Of a DNA stretch of 56,837 nucleotides, positions 37,337 through 44,987 are shown piece by piece (position 1 is the stretch's first letter; each line of letters starts with the position of its first letter). The stretch lies in the NCBI RefSeq assembly GCF_001667375.1, contig NZ_LZIN01000079.1:1-56837 (forward strand), given 5' to 3'. The position numbers and the translations under genes were made by a program. Under the pieces are notes generated by a model. That model did not search any database. It was not told the DNA's origin and saw only the letters and a program-made list of their open reading frames with translations. This stretch comes from Mycolicibacter sinensis. GTDB lineage: Bacteria; Actinomycetota; Actinomycetes; Mycobacteriales; Mycobacteriaceae.

Positions 37337-38004
37337 AGCACGATCGCCGTCAGCACCAGCCCGCCGGTGACCGACCACCGCCCACGCAGCTCGGTCAGTG
37401 GCGGCCCGGCCAGGGCTGCGGGGTCGATCAGGATGCGAGACACGAATGTCCCGGACGCCTCGCCGGTCAGAGTGAAACTGATGTGGGCGTCCTCGAAGCC
37501 GAGCCACCTCCTGGTCAGCGGAAACCATGCTTTGTAGGTAGCTTCCTTGGCGCAGAACAGGATCCGGTCCCAGTGCGGCTCGCGCGGGAGCGCGGCCAGC
37601 TCGGCGCGCTCGGCCGGCAGGCTGACCGCGTTCAGCACTCCGTCGGGCAGCACGTCGTGCGGCTCGGCGTCGATGCCTACCGACCGCACGTCAGCGCTGC
37701 GACCCACCACCGCGCCGCGGAAACCCGCGCAATGGGTAAGGCTGCCGACCACGCCGTCGGGCCAGGTCGGTTCGCCCTTCTCCCCCTTGAGGATCGGCAC
37801 CGGCGGCCGACCGAGCTCCTCGAGCGCCAGCCGGGCGCAGTAGCGCACCGTGATGAATTCGTTGCGGCGCTTGGCGACCGACCGCGCAACCAGCGGCTCC
37901 TCCTCGGGAAGCGGGGCCAACCCTGGAGGGTCGTCGTAGCGTTCGGCCCAGGCCAGCGAATGCCCCGGCACCGGATCCAGCACCGTGTCCAGCAGCTTGC
38001 TCAT
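37333..38004 (-). CDS. pptT: 4'-phosphopantetheinyl transferase
   Basis: This 223-residue Sfp-type enzyme attaches phosphopantetheine to acyl carrier domains of polyketide and peptide synthases and of mycolate and siderophore pathways. The magnesium-binding [10 protein letters not shown] motif (near residue 110) and [16 protein letters not shown] (near residue 150) are intact, as is the substrate contact region around [11 protein letters not shown]. It overlaps pptH by 4 bp upstream and truB downstream. In M. tuberculosis it is essential. Confidence 0.95.
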   Translation of the reverse strand: MSKLLDTVLDPVPGHSLAWAERYDDPPGLAPLPEEEPLVARSVAKRRNEFITVRYCARLALEELGRPPVPILKGEKGEPTWPDGVVGSLTHCAGFRGAVVGRSADVRSVGIDAEPHDVLPDGVLNAVSLPAERAELAALPREPHWDRILFCAKEATYKAWFPLTRRWLGFEDAHISFTLTGEASGTFVSRILIDPAALAGPPLTELRGRWSVTGGLVLTAIVL

Positions 38005-38966
38005 CGGGACTGCCGCTGCCGCAGGCGTTCGGCGAACTGTGCGCTGGCCGCACGCATCTCGTCGGTGATGGCGAAGTGGCCGCCGAACTCGTTGAGATAG
38101 CCGGGCGGGTACTGCGGGTCGGGCAGTACCTGCCGCAGCCAGCGGTGCGGCGGGCGTCGCTTCCACTCCCGTGGGTAGCCCACCGAAACCTCTTCGAAGC
38201 GCACCCCGTCATAGAAGGTGGTGCGCGGGATGTGCAGATGGCCGTAGACCGAGCAGGTGGCGTTGTAGCGGGTGTGCCAGTCGGCGGTCTCGGTGGTGCC
38301 GCACCACAGCGAGAACTCCGGGTAGAACAGCGCGTCGCAGGGCTCGCGCACCATCGGGAAGTGGTTGACCAATACGGTCGGCGTCATCCAGTCCAGGCCT
38401 TCGAGCCGCTTGCGGGTGACGGCCACCCGGTCACGGCACCACGCGTCGCGGGTGCCGTACGGCTCGGGGGACAACAAGAACTCGTCGGTGCACACCACGT
38501 TGTTCTCCCGGGCCAGTGCCAGACCCGCGGCCTTGCTGGTCGCCCCGACGGGCAGGAACGTGTAGTCGTAGAGCAGGAACATCGGCACGATGGTGGCCGG
38601 GCCGCCCTCCTCGGTCCAGACCGGGAAGGGGTGCTCCGGGGTGATGACGCCCATCTGGTCGCACATGTCGACCAGGTAGTCATAGCGGGAGCGCCCGAAG
38701 ATCTGCATCGGGTCCTTGGTCGTGGTCCACAGCTCGTGGTTGCCGGGCACCCAGATCACCTTGGCGAAGCGCTTGCGCAACAGGTCCAGCGACCAACGGA
38801 TCTCGTCGGTGCGCTCGGCGACATCACCGGCGACGATCAGCCAGTCGTCACCGGTCGCCGGATGCAGCGACTCGGTGACCGGCTTGTTGCCCATGTGGCC
38901 GGTGTGTAGGTCGGAGATCGCCCACAGGGTCGGGCCGTGCGAGGCCGTCGGCTCACGGGTGGTCAC
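38001..38966 (-). CDS. pptH: Phosphopantetheinyl hydrolase (calcineurin-like metallophosphoesterase)
   Basis: This 321-residue phosphoesterase has the two-metal motifs: SDLHTGH near residue 18, AGDVAERTDEIRW near residue 46, VPGNHELW near residue 74, VNHFP near residue 200 and VYGHLHIPR near residue 240. The Rv2795c product removes phosphopantetheine from carrier proteins, opposing PptT; the 4-bp overlap with pptT keeps the opposing pair in one transcript. GTG 38966 gives the expected N-terminus. Confidence 0.93.
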   Translation of the reverse strand: MTTREPTASHGPTLWAISDLHTGHMGNKPVTESLHPATGDDWLIVAGDVAERTDEIRWSLDLLRKRFAKVIWVPGNHELWTTTKDPMQIFGRSRYDYLVDMCDQMGVITPEHPFPVWTEEGGPATIVPMFLLYDYTFLPVGATSKAAGLALARENNVVCTDEFLLSPEPYGTRDAWCRDRVAVTRKRLEGLDWMTPTVLVNHFPMVREPCDALFYPEFSLWCGTTETADWHTRYNATCSVYGHLHIPRTTFYDGVRFEEVSVGYPREWKRRPPHRWLRQVLPDPQYPPGYLNEFGGHFAITDEMRAASAQFAERLRQRQSR

Positions 38967-39081
38967 GGGGTTCGAGCCTAACGGGTCCGGCGAACTGGAA
39001 CGTGTTCTCGCCTTCGTGGGAGTGGCCCGCGCCACAACTTGTACACTCCCGGCAGAACACCGGGCGGAAGCGAGGAGTGTC

Positions 39082-39660
39082 ATGCTCACCAAACTGCGGC
39101 TGATCACCGCGGTCAGCGCACTGGTGATGGCCGTCGTCATGGTCGGGCAGCAGTCCGGGAGCGGCGTCTCGGGTGAGGGCGGGGTGCAGCTGCGCTCCAC
39201 CGCGATGCCGCTGGCGCCACCGCCCACCTCGAGCAAACCGGTCAACCTCACCAACCCGCGGCCGTTCGACGCCTGCGAGGACATTCCCTTCGACGTGATC
39301 GCCCAACTGGGGCTGGCCTTCACGCCGCCCAAGCCGGTCGAGGGGGTGCGCTGCGAGTTCGATGCCGGGAACTACCAAATGGCCGTCGAGACGTTCGTGT
39401 GGCGCAGCTACGACGAGACGTTGCCGGCCGACGCGATCGAGACGGACGTCGGTGGGCACCGTGCGGCGCAGTTCTGGGTGATGAAGCCCACGGAGTGGAA
39501 CAACCGGTGGTGGGTCTCGTGCATGGTGGCGTTCAAGACCAGCTACGGGGTGATCCAGCAATCGCTGTACTACTCACCGGTCTACTCCAACCCGCAGGTG
39601 GACTGCCCCGCCGAGAACCTGATGCGCGCCCACCAGCTGGCGCCGCACTACAAATACTGA
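39082..39660 (+). CDS. Exported/membrane-anchored protein (Rv2799-like, possibly DUF3558)
   Basis: This 192-residue protein has an N-terminal hydrophobic segment (residues about 6-24) with no lipobox Cys, so it is either secreted or anchored. A Pro/Ser linker follows, then a domain beginning NPRPFDACEDIPFDVIAQLG that resembles DUF3558, with cysteines near CEDI, RCEF, SCMV and DCPA. The function is unknown and it probably acts in the cell envelope. GAGGAG lies at 39072-39077, and a possible -10 (TACACT, 39042-39047) precedes it. The hydrolase gene follows within 8 bp. Confidence 0.78.
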   Translation: MLTKLRLITAVSALVMAVVMVGQQSGSGVSGEGGVQLRSTAMPLAPPPTSSKPVNLTNPRPFDACEDIPFDVIAQLGLAFTPPKPVEGVRCEFDAGNYQMAVETFVWRSYDETLPADAIETDVGGHRAAQFWVMKPTEWNNRWWVSCMVAFKTSYGVIQQSLYYSPVYSNPQVDCPAENLMRAHQLAPHYKY

Positions 39661-39667
39661 TCCCTTG

Positions 39668-41302
39668 GTGAGGACCGCCCCGCGTCTCGCCGATGTCGTC
39701 TTGAACCGGGCGCTACGGCGGCTGCCCGCGCCCACCACCGGCTACACCGTGCGCCGGGAACGCATCGAAATGCGCGACGGTGTCGCCCTGACGGCCGACC
39801 ACTACCAACCGACCGGCGAGGTGGGCGGCACCCTGCTGGTTCGCTGCCCGTACGGCCGGGGCTTTCCGTTCGCGCTGGTGTTCGGGCGGATGTACGCCGC
39901 CCGCGGCTACCGGGTGATCCTGCAGAGTGTCCGCGGCACCTTCGGGTCGGCGGGCGTGTTCGAACCCATGGTCAACGAAGCCGCCGACGGCGCAGACACC
40001 GTGGCGTGGCTGCGTACCCAGCCGTGGTTCACCGGTTCGTTCGGCACCATCGGACTGTCGTATCTCGGCTTCACCCAGTGGGCATTGCTGGCCGATCCGC
40101 CGCCGGAGCTGGCGGCCTCGGTCATCACCGTCGGGCCGCACGATCTCTACCAGTCCACTTGGGGCGCCGGGTCGTTCGCGCTCAATGACTTCCTGGGCTG
40201 GAGCCACTTGATGGCCCACCAGGAAGACCGCCCGCGGATCCGGGCCGGTGTGCACCAGCTGACCGCCCAGCGCAAGGTGAAGCGCGCCGCGGCCGGTCGG
40301 CCGTTGGGTACGGCCGGCCGGAAACTGCTGGGCGACGGCTCAGCCTGGTATGAGTCGTGGGTCGAACACCCCGACGCCGACGACCCGTTCTGGGATGTGC
40401 TGCGCCACCCCGCGGCGCTGGAGCAGTCACGGGTTCCGGTGCTGCTGCTCGGCGGCTGGCAGGACCTGTTCCTGGATCAGACGCTGGCCCAGTACCGGGC
40501 GTTGCGCGACCGGGGCGCCGAGGTCGCGATGACCATCGGGCCCTGGACGCACACCCAGATGCTGACCGCCGGCCTGGGATTGGTCACCGCCGAGTCTTTG
40601 CAGTGGCTGGACACCCATCTGCGCGGCTCGACCACGACGCCGCGGCCGAGCCGGGTCCGGATCTTCACGGCCGGTCGGGGTTGGGAAGACCGGTCGGATT
40701 GGGCGCCGGCCGACGCCTGGCAGGCGTGGTACCTGCAGCCCGGTGGCACACTTGCGACCACCGCACCCGATGCGGCCGCCACGCCGGCCACTTTCCGCTT
40801 CGATCCCAGCGATCCGCCCCCGACGATCGGCGGGCGACTGCTGTCCGCGGCCGCCGGGTACCGCAACGACAGCCGGCTGCACCGGCGCGCCGACATGCTC
40901 AGCTTCACCAGCGCCACGTTGACCGAAGATCTGGACGTGTTCGGTGTCCCGGTGCTGGAGTTGGACCACAGCTCCGACACCGGCCACGTCGACCTGTTCG
41001 TCCGGGTCAGCGAGGTCGACACGCGCGGCCGCTCGGTCAACGTCGCCGACGGCTACCGACGGCTGCGGCAGCGCACCGGGCCGGTGCGCATCGAGTTGGA
41101 CGCCCTGGCGCGCCGTTTCCCCGCCGGCTCCCGAATCCGGGTGCTGATCGGCGGCGGCAACCACCCCCGCTACGCGGCGAACCCGGGCACCGGCGAAGCG
41201 CCGATCAGCGCCACCCGGGTGCAACCGGCGCTGCACACGCTGCCGTTCGGCCGGTCACGATTGCTGCTGCCCGCGGACCGCCGCGACGGCCTTGACCAGT
41301 AG
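39668..41302 (+). CDS. CocE/NonD family X-prolyl dipeptidyl aminopeptidase-like hydrolase (Rv2800 type)
   Basis: This 544-residue serine hydrolase has an alpha/beta-hydrolase core with RCPYGRGFPFAL near residue 60, SVRGTFGSAG near residue 94 and the nucleophile elbow TIGLSYLGFTQWA near residue 130. The C-terminal jelly-roll domain is typical of the S15/CocE group (FRFDPSDPPPTIGGRLL, DLFVRVSEVDTRG). It likely hydrolyses acyl esters or amides; the substrate is unknown. GTG 39668 is preferred over TTG 39665. Its last 48 bp overlap the convergent lipoprotein gene. Confidence 0.88.
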   Translation: MRTAPRLADVVLNRALRRLPAPTTGYTVRRERIEMRDGVALTADHYQPTGEVGGTLLVRCPYGRGFPFALVFGRMYAARGYRVILQSVRGTFGSAGVFEPMVNEAADGADTVAWLRTQPWFTGSFGTIGLSYLGFTQWALLADPPPELAASVITVGPHDLYQSTWGAGSFALNDFLGWSHLMAHQEDRPRIRAGVHQLTAQRKVKRAAAGRPLGTAGRKLLGDGSAWYESWVEHPDADDPFWDVLRHPAALEQSRVPVLLLGGWQDLFLDQTLAQYRALRDRGAEVAMTIGPWTHTQMLTAGLGLVTAESLQWLDTHLRGSTTTPRPSRVRIFTAGRGWEDRSDWAPADAWQAWYLQPGGTLATTAPDAAATPATFRFDPSDPPPTIGGRLLSAAAGYRNDSRLHRRADMLSFTSATLTEDLDVFGVPVLELDHSSDTGHVDLFVRVSEVDTRGRSVNVADGYRRLRQRTGPVRIELDALARRFPAGSRIRVLIGGGNHPRYAANPGTGEAPISATRVQPALHTLPFGRSRLLLPADRRDGLDQ

Positions 41303-41998
41303 GTCCGACATCAGCCGCTGCGGATCCAACTGGGCGTCCGCGCTGCCCATCACGACGATCGACGTCCGGTCGTCGAGTGCCGCGGTGTAGAGGTAGTCGG
41401 GATCTTCCTGGGGATCCGCGACGGACAGCCTGACGCCGGTTGTGGTGGCGCCGGCGATGGCGGGTGCCGGTATCCGCTCCACGGTCCCGGTCGCCTCCGG
41501 CGAACCGGACAGCGAGATCCGGTCGCAGCCCGCCGGACCATGCCCGGCCGCAATCGGATTCGGTGACCGCAGGGCGACGACATACACGTTTCCCTGGTCT
41601 CCCTGCCCGATCACGCCGGCGGCTTCGGTGCCGGCCTTCGGATCGACGTAGGGCGGGATGACCACCGACCGGCACTGGGGCGGCTCGACCTGGGCGTCGG
41701 TGAACGCGGCGACCGCCGACCCGGCGATGTCCTGCTCCCCCAGCGTCTTGGCCGGGTGCGCCTGCGCGGTGAAGCCCGCCGGGAAGCCGTCCTTGACGGC
41801 GTCCACCCGGGAGATGTCGTACGGTGCCGGGCTGGGCTCAGCGGCGGGCGGCGGCGACACAACCGAGCCCGCCGGAGCCCCCTCGGTACCGGTACCGCAC
41901 CCGGCGAGCGTTGCCCCGACACCGAGTGCGGCCAGTAGCAGCAGCCCGTGGCGGGCGGCCGTTCGGCGCCCGCCATCAGGTTTCGGTGTGACCGCCAT
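41255..41998 (-). CDS. Lipoprotein (LppV-like; DUF5642-type)
   Basis: This 247-residue protein has a lipoprotein signal: RRTAARHG, the hydrophobic LLLLAALGVGATLAGC with the lipobox Cys near residue 34, then a Pro/Ala linker. The globular part (SRVDAVKDGFPAGFTAQAHP onwards, Cys pair near QCRS and GCDR) resembles exported mycobacterial lipoproteins of unknown role. The start lies 5 bp after the stop of the His/Trp-rich gene, so the two are translationally coupled. The 3' end overlaps the convergent hydrolase gene by 48 bp. The LppV assignment rests partly on position. Confidence 0.75.
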   Translation of the reverse strand: MAVTPKPDGGRRTAARHGLLLLAALGVGATLAGCGTGTEGAPAGSVVSPPPAAEPSPAPYDISRVDAVKDGFPAGFTAQAHPAKTLGEQDIAGSAVAAFTDAQVEPPQCRSVVIPPYVDPKAGTEAAGVIGQGDQGNVYVVALRSPNPIAAGHGPAGCDRISLSGSPEATGTVERIPAPAIAGATTTGVRLSVADPQEDPDYLYTAALDDRTSIVVMGSADAQLDPQRLMSDLLVKAVAAVRGQQQS

Positions 41999-42003
41999 CG
42001 CGG

Positions 42004-42309
42004 TCACCACCACCACCACCAGTGGTGCCAGAAGTGGTGATGATGATGACGCCACCAGTGATGCCCCCACTGCGGCATCGGCCCGGACTGCCAGCCGGTG
42101 GCCAGCACGCCCGGACCCGCGGATTGCGGCTGACCGACCAGTGCAGGCGGCGCGTCGGCGACCTGAACCGTGGCCGGCGGGGATGCCGGGAAGCCCTCCG
42201 GGGCGGCCTGCGCCGGCCCCGCAGCACCCGACAACAGCGCACCGGCGAACACGCCGGCTCCGATCGCCCCGGCCGCCACGCGCCGGCACGAATTCCGTGA
42301 AATCACCAT
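42004..42309 (-). CDS. Secreted small protein with a His/Trp-rich C-terminal tail
   Basis: This 101-residue protein has an ideal Sec signal peptide: MVISRNSCRRVAAG, a hydrophobic Gly/Ala stretch and likely cleavage after AAGPAQA. A Pro/Ala linker of about 35 residues follows, then the tail GHHWWRHHHHHFWHHWWWWW at the extreme C-terminus. The tail holds nine His and nine Trp and could bind metal or heme, or insert at an interface. GAGGAGGAAATC before ATG 42309 is a strong ribosome binding site. The lipoprotein gene follows after 5 bp, suggesting the two work together in the envelope. I know no function. Confidence 0.82.
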   Translation of the reverse strand: MVISRNSCRRVAAGAIGAGVFAGALLSGAAGPAQAAPEGFPASPPATVQVADAPPALVGQPQSAGPGVLATGWQSGPMPQWGHHWWRHHHHHFWHHWWWWW

Positions 42310-42354
42310 GATTTCCTCCTCGTCAAGATTCCCGAATTCTCTTGATATTCTTGC

Positions 42355-42383
42355 AGAGTAGCACTCATGACCTGGCTCAACAA
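42355..42383 (-). promoter_or_regulatory. Possible SigA-type promoter for the His/Trp-rich protein operon
   Basis: On the minus strand TTGTTG (forward 42378-42383) and TACTCT (forward 42355-42360) are separated by exactly 17 bp. Transcription would start near 42348, about 40 bp before the start codon at 42309. The hexamers are imperfect, so this is a weak call. Confidence 0.33.
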
Positions 42384-42777
42384 TGGTTTGTCCGACAGTT
42401 TTACGGCTTCGTACGATTTCGCAGACGGAACGCCACAAATAATGCGGAAGGAAGCGGTTATAGCAGGTCAGAAGCTATTTACTGATCTACTGAATCACTG
42501 ATTTACGGGTATCCGTATTTCATGAAATCATGGACCAATCCAGTCCCATCATGCCTATTTTCAGGCGCACTGATAACGGGCGGTAAATTAACTTCGACGG
42601 TATTTCGATTCGAGGCCCGGGACGCGCCGCTATGTCGGCACCCGGTATCCGGCTTGAGCGACCCGGACAGCAAGCTGAGCCCACCATCCGCTGCTCTGGC
42701 GCTCACCTGCGTCCGTTGACGGGCTACTCTGGCGTGAGTACCAGGGCGAGGTACCACCGCTACCGAAGGTCCACACG
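42384..42777. other. AT-rich intergenic segment with short palindromes and 8-bp tandem repeats
   Basis: No credible gene lies here. The stretch to about 42600 is visibly much richer in A and T than the rest of the window. It contains three ACTGA units spaced every 8 bp (42481-42501), the inverted repeat ACGG/CCGT at 42505-42516 and the perfect palindrome ATTTCATGAAAT at 42517-42528. It may be the upstream control region of the divergent genes at 42309 and 42778, or foreign DNA. Confidence 0.5.
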
Positions 42778-43086
42778 ATGAGCACCGCCAGCGATCCCCT
42801 CGAGAACCGCAGTGTCCGCGGCGCGCCCACCGGCTGGGCGCCGGCGCGCGAGCCAGGGATGAAGCCGACGGAGCCGATCCCGCTGCGTCAAACCCGGACC
42901 CGCCGCACCGTCGATCTGTCGCCGGCCCAACACCGCGGGCTGGATATGTGGCAGCGTGAGGCCGCCGACCGCGTGGGGTGCGCCCGGATCACCGGGCAGG
43001 AAGTGATGACGGCGCTGATCGACCAGCTGCTGTCCGACCCGGACCTCTCGGCACAGATCATCCGGACCCTGCGATCCCGGCGATAA
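42778..43086 (+). CDS. Small hypothetical protein, possible ribbon-helix-helix-like DNA-binding domain
   Basis: This 102-residue protein has a basic, Pro-rich N-terminus and then RTVDLSPAQHRGLDMWQREA, followed by helical segments (ITGQEVMTALIDQLLSDPDL). A short strand followed by two helices is the pattern of ribbon-helix-helix or ParB-tail proteins in mycobacteria. No strong ribosome binding site is seen before ATG 42778. It is convergent with the lipase gene and divergent from the AT-rich region. The DNA-binding suggestion is inference. Confidence 0.6.
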   Translation: MSTASDPLENRSVRGAPTGWAPAREPGMKPTEPIPLRQTRTRRTVDLSPAQHRGLDMWQREAADRVGCARITGQEVMTALIDQLLSDPDLSAQIIRTLRSRR

Positions 43087-43134
43087 CACCACCGCGACCG
43101 CGGGGTGCGCATTCGCCCTGATCCCCGGCGAACC

Positions 43135-44550
43135 TCACTCGGCCTGGATTGCCGCGCAGTTGGAGTGGGTCGGCAGACCGTTGAAGCGATCGCTGACCCA
43201 CGCCATGCTCCGCTCACCATCGACGAACTGCAGCAGCAGGATGTTGATGTCCATCTTGTTCAGGAACGGAGGCTGCTCGTTGGTCCACAGTTCGACGTCA
43301 GCGCCCAACCTGCACCAGTCGCGCGCGGTGTCACGAGCCGACGTGTAGGGCGCCAACGGGTCCCAACGGTTGTGCGAGATATACACCGGCCCTTTGGGTT
43401 TGATGTTTCCGACCCGCTGCGAGGCGAAGATCGTCTTGAGCGGCTCGGCGGAGGCGACCTCATTCAAGTCGTCCTTGAACCAGAACCGCAGGTGACGGAA
43501 CGCGTAGTCGACGCCGCCCTGCACCAGGCAGGTGTGACCGCTCCAGTCCAGCATCTGAACTCCCCGCGGGGTCAGCGCATCCCAAATCGCTTGCTCGGTC
43601 TCCGGATACGACGCCTGGATGCCGCGCAGCAGATAACCGGCCATCACCGCCAAGAAGTTACCGTCGACCGAGGGGATCGCCTCGACCACGTTGGTCAGCG
43701 GCGCGTTGGCGTAGCTGCCCACGACGTTGAGTTCGGGCGCATAGGTCGGTGCCAACTCGGCAGCCGACAACGACGCCTGCCCGCCGGACGCCCAGCCCCA
43801 GAACGCGACCGGTCCATGTGGATCCAGGGATGTGCCGGGCAACTTCTGAGCCGCGCGGGCGGCGTCGATCAGCGCCGTTCCGGCCGCAACCCGGTTCAAG
43901 AACTGAGGCGACTGCGGTCCGTGCGTACCCAGTCCCACCCCGTCGGTCACCACGATGGCGAACCCGCGCGCCAGCAGTGTCGCGATGAAGCCTTCTTCGT
44001 AGTTGAAGGTCAGGTCGAAACCCTGGGAGAAGTGGATACCCTGGTCCAACAGCCGCGACGGGGCGCACTGCTCACCGACTCCGTACGGGCCGGTCGCATA
44101 CGCGATCAGAGGACGCGGTCCGCTCCCCGGCCACGGCACGTCGGGCTCGATGTAGGCCCCGGTGACGGCAACCGGATGCGCCTGAGCATCCGTGCCGCGG
44201 TACATGATTCGCGTTCCGGTCCCGACGAAGGCGCCCAACTGCCCCGACGGTTCCAGCACCAGCCGCAGCGGTTCGGTCCGGATCAGATCCCCCGGCTTCC
44301 CGGCCGGAAGCGGTGCCGGCGGCGTATAGAACGCTTCGTACTTGACGTCGTCGGCGTTCGCCACCGGGTCAGCCGCCAGGGCCAGCGAACCGACGGCCAC
44401 CAGGACGGCGACCACCGCCGTTGCCACCTGGGCCCTCGATCGCCGTCGCGTCCCCGCCCTGACCGCTGACTCCGCAGCGCTGCAGTCGCTGCGCGTCCGC
44501 CGCCGAAGGGTCACGCTGGACAAGTCTTGACGATTCATCGAAAACCTCAT
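43135..44550 (-). CDS. Secreted LIP-family lipase
   Basis: This 471-residue protein has a long basic N-region (to about residue 40), a hydrophobic core VATAVVAVLVAVGSLALA and cleavage near ADPVANA, so it is probably exported. The catalytic domain belongs to the secretory LIP group: YATGPYGVGEQCAPS near residue 150, the nucleophile elbow FWGWASGGQASL near residue 250, an acid in SHNRWDPLAPY and the His in GLPTHSNCAA at the end. It should hydrolyse acylglycerols outside the cell. ATG 44550 has GGAAGAG upstream; ATG 44538 is an alternative. Confidence 0.87.
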   Translation of the reverse strand: MRFSMNRQDLSSVTLRRRTRSDCSAAESAVRAGTRRRSRAQVATAVVAVLVAVGSLALAADPVANADDVKYEAFYTPPAPLPAGKPGDLIRTEPLRLVLEPSGQLGAFVGTGTRIMYRGTDAQAHPVAVTGAYIEPDVPWPGSGPRPLIAYATGPYGVGEQCAPSRLLDQGIHFSQGFDLTFNYEEGFIATLLARGFAIVVTDGVGLGTHGPQSPQFLNRVAAGTALIDAARAAQKLPGTSLDPHGPVAFWGWASGGQASLSAAELAPTYAPELNVVGSYANAPLTNVVEAIPSVDGNFLAVMAGYLLRGIQASYPETEQAIWDALTPRGVQMLDWSGHTCLVQGGVDYAFRHLRFWFKDDLNEVASAEPLKTIFASQRVGNIKPKGPVYISHNRWDPLAPYTSARDTARDWCRLGADVELWTNEQPPFLNKMDINILLLQFVDGERSMAWVSDRFNGLPTHSNCAAIQAE

Positions 44551-44725
44551 TGGCTCTTCCTGTTTGGACGCTGTAACCGCTGGTACGCACGGAGGCGTGA
44601 GACCGCCGCACGCCGGACGGCGATTCAAGACGGAATGAAATTTCAGCCAACGCCGATACGCAACAGGCTGCCGACTGGTGCACACAGGTCACAGAGCTGT
44701 GGTCAGCGGCTTAGCGCGTGATGCC

Positions 44726-44836
44726 AATAAGCTCCAGTCCGAGCGAAACCTGGCGCATCGGCTTGACTTTCGGCAACCCGGCCAACCGTGCGGCGGTCCC
44801 TCGGAGCCCCACCGGATTCGGCTCAGCTTGTTTTTT
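44726..44836 (+). promoter_or_regulatory. Candidate SAM-I/SAM-IV-like riboswitch leader of the sulfone operon
   Basis: The 437-bp gap 44551-44987 holds no gene but a structured leader. GGCAACCC (44772-44779) is the hallmark core of SAM-I and SAM-IV aptamers. Around it I can draw P1 (AGTCCG 44736-44741 with CGGATT 44813-44818), P2 (CGAAA 44744-44748 with TTTCG 44768-44772) and P3 (ACCG 44785-44788 with CGGT 44794-44797). An alternative stem GAGCC/GGCTC (44804-44808, 44820-44824) would compete with P1 and is followed by six T (44831-44836). Sulfur-scavenging genes downstream fit a SAM signal. The class is uncertain. Confidence 0.45.
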
Positions 44837-44987
44837 AGCGCGTCAGACCGCTATAGGGGCAGCTCAGCATCGGTTCAGCCCGCGAGCTCGGCCGGCACCG
44901 GTGTTGTTCGGGAACGGGTCCTCCGCGTTGTATCTCATGTCAACGCCACACATCCGTTGTGCCACTTAGTTCCCCGAGGAGTCCCCC

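Noticed and set aside
38716..39081. An upstream extension of the exported protein at 39082
   Set aside because: The extension is antisense to pptH and would bury the signal peptide; ATG 39082 has a GAGGAG site and gives a proper N-terminus.
42522..42719. A 65-codon open frame in the AT-rich segment
   Set aside because: There is no ribosome binding site, the composition changes abruptly midway, and there is no recognisable domain.
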